Source: Methanoregula sp. UBA276 (GTDB lineage: Archaea > Halobacteriota > Methanomicrobia > Methanomicrobiales > Methanospirillaceae). Taken from it: a DNA stretch of 20,324 nt. The notes under the pieces are model-generated. The model was not told the DNA's origin, ran no database searches, and saw only the letters and a program-made list of their open reading frames with translations. The translations under genes and the position numbers were made by a program. This document shows positions 15,670-20,324 of this stretch, one piece after another (the stretch's first letter is position 1; each line of letters opens with the position of its first letter). The stretch lies in contig DANA01000096.1 in NCBI GenBank assembly GCA_002508495.1, forward strand, positions 1 to 20,324. Reading direction: 5' to 3'.

Positions 15670-15793
15670 GGTGTTCCATCATCCCTTGCATGGGAGGGGA
15701 TATACCTATTTTCGCCATAAACTATATTTCTCTATATACTCTAAAGAGAAAGATAGAGAGACATAGAGTGGGAGACCCGAGGATGGTGGCATA
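15670..15793. promoter_or_regulatory. Divergent promoter/operator between pstS and the AbrB-PhoU regulator
   Basis: This 124-nt AT-rich gap separates divergent starts. TATA-like boxes on the + strand are ACTATATTT (15721-15729) and CTCTATATA (15730-15738). On the - strand they are AAATATAGTTTA (about 15729-15717) and GGTATATCC (about 15706-15698). Superimposed are repeats: CTCTAT (15730-15735), ATAGAG (15753-15758) and ATAGAG again (15763-15768). The first two form an inverted repeat TCTCTAT-N17-ATAGAGA, and the last two are direct repeats with a 10-bp period. CTCT-AA-AGAG (15739-15748) lies between. The layout suits a shared operator for phosphate control, but binding is inferred. Confidence 0.6.
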
Positions 15794-16828
15794 ATGGAGA
15801 TCAGGAGAGTGCAGGTAACAGGAGGGGCATCGTACGTAGTGACCCTTCCCAAAGACTGGGCAGAATCCCAGATGATAAAGAAGAACGATCCGGTCGGGCT
15901 TGTGGTCCAGCCGGACGGGTCGCTTCTTGTCACGAAAAAGATCACGGACGAGTCCCCGCAGCGGACAAAGGAGATCAGCAGCAGTTCGGTTGCAGACCCG
16001 GCGCTCCTCTTCCGGATGCTGATCGGGTCCTATATCACCGGGTTCTCCACCATACGCATTACCGCAAAGGAGCGATTCCCCCCGTTCGTCCGTACCGTTG
16101 TGCGGGACTTCACCCAGATGACAATCGGCCAGGAGGTTGTGGAGGAAACCGCGACCGTGATCGCAATAAAAGACCTCCTCAACCCCGCTGAGATGCCGTT
16201 TGACAACACCATCAAGCGGATGTATGTCATCGTCCGGGCCATGCACGAGGACGCGATCACGGCATTCGAGACCCAGAACCGTGCCCTTGCGCAGGACGTC
16301 ATCGGGCGCGACACCGATGCCGACCGGCTCAACTGGCTCATTGCCCGCCAGACCACCATGATCCTGCAAAACGCCGGCCTTTCGCGGAAGATGGGGATCG
16401 CGCCCGGCATGGCGATGTACTATTACATGCTCAGCCGGATCATCGAACGGATCGGGGACCATGCGGTCCGGGTAGCAGAGCACGCGGTGCCGCTGATGAG
16501 TGCAGAGGTTGACAAAAAGATCCTTGCCGCGGTCCGGAAGGCAAGTGCCATGTCCCTTGAGATCTTCGACCGGAGTATCGTCTCGTTCTTCAACACCGAC
16601 ATGAAGGAGGCGCACCGCAACATCGAGTCCATCCATGCCCTGGAAAAGATCTGCGGGGACATCAACAACATGGTGCTGCGGCAGGAGACACCCGTTGCCA
16701 TCAATATCGGCTATATAGCCGAGAGTGTACGCCGCTCGGGCGAATATGCCGGGGACATCTCCGAGACGGTCATCAACCTGCTCGTGGAGAACGAGGCAGG
16801 GCCGTACAGCGGGAATAAGGGGAAATAG
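15794..16828 (+). CDS. AbrB-PhoU fusion: phosphate-responsive transcription regulator
   Basis: Protein of 344 residues, the size of archaeal AbrB/PhoU regulators. Residues 1-50 form a SpoVT/AbrB-type swapped-hairpin DNA-binding domain (RRVQVTGGASYVVTLPKDWAE; NDPVGLVVQPDGSLLV). The rest is PhoU-like helical bundle, with IIERIGDHAVRVAEHAV (about 216-232) as the metal/phosphate-signalling motif and a second, weaker repeat near YIAESVRRSGEYAGDISE. The start ATG 15794 has GGTG 5 nt upstream. Being divergent from pstS across an operator-like region, it probably controls the pst operon and itself. In bacteria that job is done by PhoB; here DNA binding and phosphate sensing would be in one chain. The direct target is inference. 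Confidence 0.92.
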   Translation: MEIRRVQVTGGASYVVTLPKDWAESQMIKKNDPVGLVVQPDGSLLVTKKITDESPQRTKEISSSSVADPALLFRMLIGSYITGFSTIRITAKERFPPFVRTVVRDFTQMTIGQEVVEETATVIAIKDLLNPAEMPFDNTIKRMYVIVRAMHEDAITAFETQNRALAQDVIGRDTDADRLNWLIARQTTMILQNAGLSRKMGIAPGMAMYYYMLSRIIERIGDHAVRVAEHAVPLMSAEVDKKILAAVRKASAMSLEIFDRSIVSFFNTDMKEAHRNIESIHALEKICGDINNMVLRQETPVAINIGYIAESVRRSGEYAGDISETVINLLVENEAGPYSGNKGK

Positions 16829-16856
16829 CGACAATTCCGACAATAGCCGAGAAATC

Positions 16857-16877
16857 TTTTTTTTTACTGTGTTTTTT
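16857..16877 (+). terminator. U-tract terminator after the AbrB-PhoU gene
   Basis: T9 (16857-16865) and T6 (16872-16877), separated by ACTGTG, begin 28 nt after the stop codon. No stem is evident. This is a strong archaeal-style terminator signal. Confidence 0.6.
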
Positions 16878-16880
16878 CCA

Positions 16881-16930
16881 TCTCTATATTTTATTGGTGT
16901 AACTATAGACTCTATCGAAAATGTATATTG
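16881..16930 (+). promoter_or_regulatory. Candidate promoter with ATAGA-C-TCTAT palindrome upstream of the REC-PAS gene
   Basis: TCTCTATATTTTATT (16881-16895) is TATA-like and its first nine bases equal 15729-15737 in the pstS divergent region. ATAGACTCTAT (16905-16915) is a perfect inverted repeat around a central C, placed near the predicted transcription start. A second TATA-like GTATATTG lies at 16923-16930. The full gap 16829-17165 otherwise holds only two doubtful short reading frames. Confidence 0.4.
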
Positions 16931-16963
16931 TTGATTGACAGCCACGGTTGATCGCTGAATTCA

Positions 16964-17110
16964 ATGAAAACACTCCTGAATACACGGTTGCGGGGATTAT
17001 GCATTTCCGCACTACTTCCGGCCATGTCCGGTGATACCCACGCCCGATCCTTTTTCACCATCTGGATGCTGGTGAAATTAACGATGGCGAACAAGGCAGG
17101 ATCAGCATGA
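16964..17110 (+). CDS. Possible 48-residue leader ORF, doubtful
   Basis: ATG 16964 opens a 48-residue frame (MKTLLNTRLRGLCISALL...) with a basic, partly hydrophobic N-terminus and a further apolar stretch (SFFTIWMLVKLTM). It ends in an ATGA overlap with a 20-residue frame. There is no Shine-Dalgarno, but a TATA-like box at 16923-16930 would place the transcript start about 10 nt upstream. Third-position GC is about half, lower than the neighbouring genes, which speaks against coding. I do not recognise it. It is listed because it is part of a coupled chain into the REC-PAS gene. Confidence 0.25.
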   Translation: MKTLLNTRLRGLCISALLPAMSGDTHARSFFTIWMLVKLTMANKAGSA

Positions 17111-17169
17111 CGGTCGCCCCAGTGGTTGAACCAGGAGAATGTATGATACAAAACGAGGAAATTTCATGA
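17107..17169 (+). CDS. Possible 20-residue coupled mini-ORF, doubtful
   Basis: The frame starts with an ATG sharing ATGA with the preceding short ORF and ends with TGA sharing ATGA with the start of the REC-PAS gene at 17166. AGGA at 17098-17101 gives a ribosome site at 5-nt spacing. The product MTVAPVVEPGECMIQNEEIS has no recognisable feature. It may be a translation-coupling or leader element, or chance. Confidence 0.25.
   Translation: MTVAPVVEPGECMIQNEEIS
17155..17158 (+). promoter_or_regulatory. Shine-Dalgarno that fixes the REC-PAS start
   Basis: GAGG lies 7 nt before ATG 17166. The alternative in-frame ATG at 17139 has AGGAG only 1 nt upstream, too close, so 17166 is preferred. Confidence 0.55.
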
Positions 17170-18380
17170 TATCACGGGTTATCCATGACGCAGTGAGTTC
17201 TGTTACCGGCCAGGCATTCAAATCCTGTGACATAGCGGACGCACCATCAAAAAACAACCAGCCCGGGCTCAGATCAATCGTGCCAGCAGTTACGGCAGGT
17301 AGCCAGGAGCCCCCCATAACCCTCCTCCTTGTTGATGACGAACCCACACTGCTCGATGTGGGAAAACTCTGGCTTGAACGCAGCACCGAAATCACCGTGG
17401 TCACATCCGGGTCCGCGGAACAATCCCTTAACCTGATGAAGACGGTCGCGTTCGATGCAATTGTCTCGGATTATCAGATGCCGGGACTGGACGGGATTGC
17501 ATTCCTTCAGATCATCCGGAAAAAGAGCCGGACACTGCCGTTCATTCTCTTCACCGGGAAAGGACGTGAAGATGTAGTAATCGAGGCACTCAATTCCGGT
17601 GCAGACTATTATCTCCAGAAAGGCGGGGATCCAAAATCCCAGTATGCTGAACTGGCGCACAAAGTAAAGCGGGCGGTGAGCCAGCGGCGCGCGGAGTCTG
17701 CCCTCAAACGGAAACATGCGGTTCTCCGGGCCATTCTCTCGGCATCGCCATACGGGATCGGGTATGTCCGCAACCGCACCTTCCAGTGGGTAAACGATTC
17801 CCTGGCCGGCATGCTGGGCTACCGGAGGGCTGATCTGAAAGGGCTGCACCTTTCAGCGTTGTATGAGAACCGGCAGACATACGAGGAGATTGGTCGCAGG
17901 ATCCAGCAGGATCTCCGCGCCCATGCAAAGGCGCGGATCATCACGCGATTCCGGCACAGCAAGGGGTTCTCGATCGATACCGAGATCCACATCGCACCGC
18001 TGGATTCCGGCAACCTCCATTTCGGGCATATGATCCTTATGGCAGATATTTCGAAAAAAGTTACAGCCATTCGCGAGGTCCGGACGACCGGAATCCCCCA
18101 CCTTGAGCTGACGCCGGTCATTGAAGTGGACGAGAGCGGCAGGATCACATACTACAATGATGCCGCCCTCGATGCGATGGTGAAATACGGGAGCCGGGGA
18201 TCTCTTGAAGAGTTTTTCCCGGAGGATCTGGACCAAATCCTTACCCGGATGGACGCGAAAGATACCGGATCGATCTTCCGGGAGGTCTGTCTCGGTACAA
18301 CCATGTACCGTGTACATGTCACGCTCAGTGCAAAGTTCCGGGTCGCCCGCTTATCAGCAGTAGCGGCGAGCGGAGCCTGA
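17166..18380 (+). CDS. Response regulator with two PAS domains (REC-PAS-PAS), no output domain
   Basis: Cytoplasmic protein of 404 residues from ATG 17166. A 50-residue leader precedes the receiver (about 51-172), which has Asp57/Asp58, phosphoacceptor Asp102 in VSDYQMPGLDG, Thr130 and Lys152. A PAS domain (about 183-300; SPYGIGYVRNRTFQWVNDSLAGMLGY, ending MADISKK) and a second PAS-like domain (about 312-398; VIEVDESGRITYYNDAALDAM; YRVHVTLSAKFRVARLSA) follow. There is no kinase, HTH or GGDEF part. REC-PAS proteins of this kind are common in Methanomicrobia and their outputs are unknown. The second PAS stops just where a 'DIT' capping motif and usually a kinase would come (ends AVAASGA), so it may be a truncated kinase or a stand-alone signal integrator. 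The membrane kinase 75 nt downstream is a likely partner. Confidence 0.9.
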   Translation: MISRVIHDAVSSVTGQAFKSCDIADAPSKNNQPGLRSIVPAVTAGSQEPPITLLLVDDEPTLLDVGKLWLERSTEITVVTSGSAEQSLNLMKTVAFDAIVSDYQMPGLDGIAFLQIIRKKSRTLPFILFTGKGREDVVIEALNSGADYYLQKGGDPKSQYAELAHKVKRAVSQRRAESALKRKHAVLRAILSASPYGIGYVRNRTFQWVNDSLAGMLGYRRADLKGLHLSALYENRQTYEEIGRRIQQDLRAHAKARIITRFRHSKGFSIDTEIHIAPLDSGNLHFGHMILMADISKKVTAIREVRTTGIPHLELTPVIEVDESGRITYYNDAALDAMVKYGSRGSLEEFFPEDLDQILTRMDAKDTGSIFREVCLGTTMYRVHVTLSAKFRVARLSAVAASGA

Positions 18381-18410
18381 CCATCGGACGTATGCCAGGC
18401 GCCCTTTCAA

Positions 18411-18450
18411 TAAACATATGGAAATTTTTTTAACAAGGGTTTTTTCGAGG
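18411..18450 (+). promoter_or_regulatory. Promoter-like and U-rich region before the PAS-kinase gene
   Basis: The 75-nt gap holds TATA-like TAAACATATGG (18411-18421) and AAATTTTTTTAA (18422-18433), a T6 (18440-18445) and a GAGG ribosome site (18447-18450) 5 nt before ATG 18456. The T-runs could also terminate the REC-PAS transcript. The upstream TATA is the better match with a ribosome-site-bearing leader. Confidence 0.4.
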
Positions 18451-18455
18451 ATCCC

Positions 18456-19742
18456 ATGATACAGAGATCCCTGTCCCGGCAACTGATCCGTCCACTGGTC
18501 CTGGTATTCATCGCGATGCTTGGCATCATGACCGTATATGAGGTGACCAAGCAGATCCTCAATCCCGCGATCACTATCTGGGAATCCCACGCCATCACCA
18601 TCATCTTCACGAGCATCATAGCTATTGTCATCATCTATTTTCCGCTTCGTTCGATTGTACTGGAACAGCAGAAAACGCAGGAAGCCCTTCACCTCCAGCG
18701 CGAAGCCGAGGAGAAACTCCGGAGATCGGAAATGCAGTACCGGTCGTTCGTAGAGTCTGTCGAGGACTCGATCTACACCGTTGACCGCGACTGCCGTTAC
18801 CTCCTCATCAACAAGAGGCACCTGGCCAGGAGGGGACTTTCTCCCGATGCGTATATGGGCCGACGATACAGCGACTTTCACTCAGCGGGCGAATCCCGGG
18901 TCTTTTTCGCCCGAATTGAACAGGTGATTGTAACGAGACGCCAGGTCCAGGACGAGTACGAGCAGGACGGAAAAAATTTCCTGAGAAAACTCAACCCGGT
19001 CATCGACCCGGCCACGAATGAAGTGATTGCCATCACGGTCATATCTTCGGATATCACGGCAAGGAAGGCCGAAGAGAAGAATCTTGCATCCGTCAACCGC
19101 AAGCTCAACCTGTTAAACGATATCACCCGCCATGATATACTCAACCAGCTGACGATCCTTTCATCCCTTCTTACCCTTGCCGAAGAACAGTCCCATGACC
19201 AGGCAACACAAAAATATCTCACGCGGTGCGAGCAGGTCGTCGATGCCATCCATGCACAAGTCAACTTTGCCCGCGATTACCAGAAGATCGGTGTTGGTTC
19301 GCCCGCATGGCAGGACATCGCCACAGCAATCCAGAAGGCCCGTGCTCCCCTGAAACTGACTTCCATTACTCTTGATGAGACCTGCAAAAACCGTGAGATT
19401 TATGCCGACCCGCTGCTAGAGAAGGTATTCTATAACCTGATGGAAAATGCAGTGCGGTACGCCGGCCCGCACCCGGATATCCGGTTTTCTGCCCGCGAGG
19501 ATGCCGGCAGGCTTTTCTTCACCTGTGAAGACAACGGGCCGGGCATAGCGCAGGAGGATAAGGAGAAGATCTTTTTGCGGGGGTTCGGGAAAAATACCGG
19601 ACTTGGTCTCTTCCTGATCCGGGAAATCCTCGCGATGACCGGTATCGTCATTTACGAGACCGGGATTGAAGGGCGCGGCAGCCGCTTCGAAATTGCTGTA
19701 CCGGCCGGGGCACACCGGAAGAGATTACCCGGAAGAGTATGA
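18456..19742 (+). CDS. Membrane-bound PAS sensor histidine kinase
   Basis: Sensor kinase of 428 residues. Two membrane helices (about 11-29 and 44-63) enclose a very short external loop, so the sensor is probably the internal PAS domain (about 95-203; YRSFVESVEDSIYTVDRD, ending VISSDITARKAEEK) reached through a coiled coil (66-92). The H-box is DITRHDILNQLTIL with His226. The ATPase has N-box NLMENAVRYA (327-336), G1 CEDNGPGI (357-364) and G2 KNTGLGLFLIREIL (379-392). From the H-box on it closely parallels the REC-kinase at 5891-7210 (shared IYADPL-EK, REILA-TGIVI-ETG). No receiver is fused, so its target is in trans. The REC-PAS protein just upstream is the obvious candidate. GAGG precedes the ATG by 5 nt. 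Confidence 0.93.
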   Translation: MIQRSLSRQLIRPLVLVFIAMLGIMTVYEVTKQILNPAITIWESHAITIIFTSIIAIVIIYFPLRSIVLEQQKTQEALHLQREAEEKLRRSEMQYRSFVESVEDSIYTVDRDCRYLLINKRHLARRGLSPDAYMGRRYSDFHSAGESRVFFARIEQVIVTRRQVQDEYEQDGKNFLRKLNPVIDPATNEVIAITVISSDITARKAEEKNLASVNRKLNLLNDITRHDILNQLTILSSLLTLAEEQSHDQATQKYLTRCEQVVDAIHAQVNFARDYQKIGVGSPAWQDIATAIQKARAPLKLTSITLDETCKNREIYADPLLEKVFYNLMENAVRYAGPHPDIRFSAREDAGRLFFTCEDNGPGIAQEDKEKIFLRGFGKNTGLGLFLIREILAMTGIVIYETGIEGRGSRFEIAVPAGAHRKRLPGRV

Positions 19743-19750
19743 AAAATGCG

Positions 19751-19772
19751 GGGCAATCATTTTTCATTGCCC
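19751..19772. terminator. Hairpin between the convergent kinase and AI-2E genes
   Basis: GGGCAAT (19751-19757) and ATTGCCC (19766-19772) form a perfect 7-bp stem around the 8-base loop CATTTTTC, 8 nt after the kinase stop. It may act as a bidirectional 3' end signal. The rest of the 98-nt gap shows nothing else clear. Confidence 0.45.
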
Positions 19773-19840
19773 GGCCCCCCGACAGAACTATCCCGCCGAC
19801 ATTTAATGGGATGATCGTGGGAAATACCCCGGTGAGAAAA

Positions 19841-20324
19841 TTATTCTTCAGCCACAATTGGCTTCACGCCCACTTCTTCAAAGAGATGGCTGACCCCGAG
19901 CATCACATTGATCCAGCGAAGGTCATCGGACAACTGGCAGACCAGGAGGACCATCAGGGTGCACGGGATGGCAAAGAGCATGCCAACAAGCCCTAACAGC
20001 CAGCCCCAGAAGATGACGGAGATGATGACCAGGAGTGCCGGCATCTCGTACTTCCGTGCTGTGAGGTACGAGTACACCGGGTTCTCGACAATCAGGTTCA
20101 GGATACAGATCACGACAATGACCGTCACTGCCCCGGGGATGCCGAACTGGATCCAGGCAAAGAAGACCGCCGGGATTGCAGCAAGAAGAAGCCCGAAATA
20201 CGGGATATAGCCCAGCAGGAACGTGAGCATGCCCCAGAGCAGCGCCGCGTGTACTCCCATCACCCAGAGAAAACCCCCAAACAGGATACCGTGGATAAAG
20301 TTCGTCTCGGTCCGGACCACGATG
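19841..20324 (-). CDS. AI-2E/PerM family membrane transporter, C-terminal part (5' partial)
   Basis: The frame on the - strand is open to the right edge, so only about 160 C-terminal residues are seen. It contains four or more hydrophobic helices and the family pattern TETNFIHGILFGGFLWVMG, FLLGYIPYFGLLLAAIPAVF, IVENPVYSYLTARKYEMP and SVIFWGWLLGLVGMLFAIP. The family (UPF0118/PerM) includes proteins named for AI-2 export and others proposed to move ions or small metabolites; the substrate cannot be told. The GTG at 20320 lies in the middle of conserved sequence and is not the start. The gene converges with the PAS-kinase. Confidence 0.92.
   Translation of the reverse strand, partial: IVVRTETNFIHGILFGGFLWVMGVHAALLWGMLTFLLGYIPYFGLLLAAIPAVFFAWIQFGIPGAVTVIVVICILNLIVENPVYSYLTARKYEMPALLVIISVIFWGWLLGLVGMLFAIPCTLMVLLVCQLSDDLRWINVMLGVSHLFEEVGVKPIVAEE

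Noticed and set aside
15722..16945. 407-codon - strand frame
   Set aside because: Antisense to the AbrB-PhoU gene, which has clear domains; the antisense product shows none.
19739..19996. 85-codon + frame after the PAS-kinase, sharing ATGA with its stop
   Set aside because: It runs through a hairpin and then antisense into the AI-2E gene; no ribosome site and no family resemblance.
1..20324. CRISPR arrays, tRNA/rRNA genes, insertion sequences, prophage or defence genes
   Set aside because: No regularly spaced repeats, no cloverleaf or rRNA-like stretch noticed, and no transposase or integrase motifs; the window looks like ordinary core and signalling chromosome.

Overview
The window reads as chromosome of a methanogenic archaeon, most likely Methanomicrobiales (Methanoregula or a relative). 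This is judged from protein style, not from a search. The signs are histidine kinases with an 'ITRHDxLNQL' H-box, an AbrB-PhoU fusion regulator, tandem DUF47-PiT pairs, a response regulator carrying only PAS domains, TATA-like boxes about 25-35 nt upstream of several starts, and U-rich tracts rather than classical hairpin terminators. Gene density is high. I see no rRNA, tRNA, CRISPR array, insertion sequence or integrase.

Region 1 (1-7210, + strand) is a chemosensory operon: a tandem-CheW adaptor (5' end cut off by the window), a membrane chemoreceptor with a double Cache sensor and several HAMP units, a CheA hybrid (Hpt - dimerisation - ATPase - CheW - REC), and a soluble REC-histidine kinase overlapping the cheA end. 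There is no cheR, cheB, cheY or archaellum gene in view. The architecture resembles the 'alternative cellular function' chemosensory systems (WspE/FrzE-like CheA-REC) more than archaellar chemotaxis.

Region 2 (7211-16865) is a phosphate island with three uptake systems. Two tandem DUF47-PiT permease pairs lie on the + strand (7300-10879). They converge on a pst operon on the - strand (15669-11172) in the order pstS, a fused pstC-pstA, pstB, phoU and a 46-residue small ORF. A divergently transcribed AbrB-PhoU regulator (15794-16828) shares the pstS promoter region, which carries inverted and direct ATAGAG/CTCTAT repeats. The convergent gap at 10880-11171 contains several hairpin-forming repeats.

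Region 3 (16866-20324) holds signalling genes: a REC-PAS-PAS response regulator preceded by a possible chain of two very short ORFs joined by ATGA overlaps, a membrane PAS-histidine kinase whose catalytic part is paralogous to the REC-kinase of region 1, and, on the - strand, the C-terminal part of an AI-2E/PerM family membrane protein running off the right edge.

Together the window links ligand sensing by a CheA array and REC/PAS/kinase proteins with redundant low- and high-affinity phosphate uptake. Direct coupling between the chemosensory part and phosphate is only an inference from adjacency.
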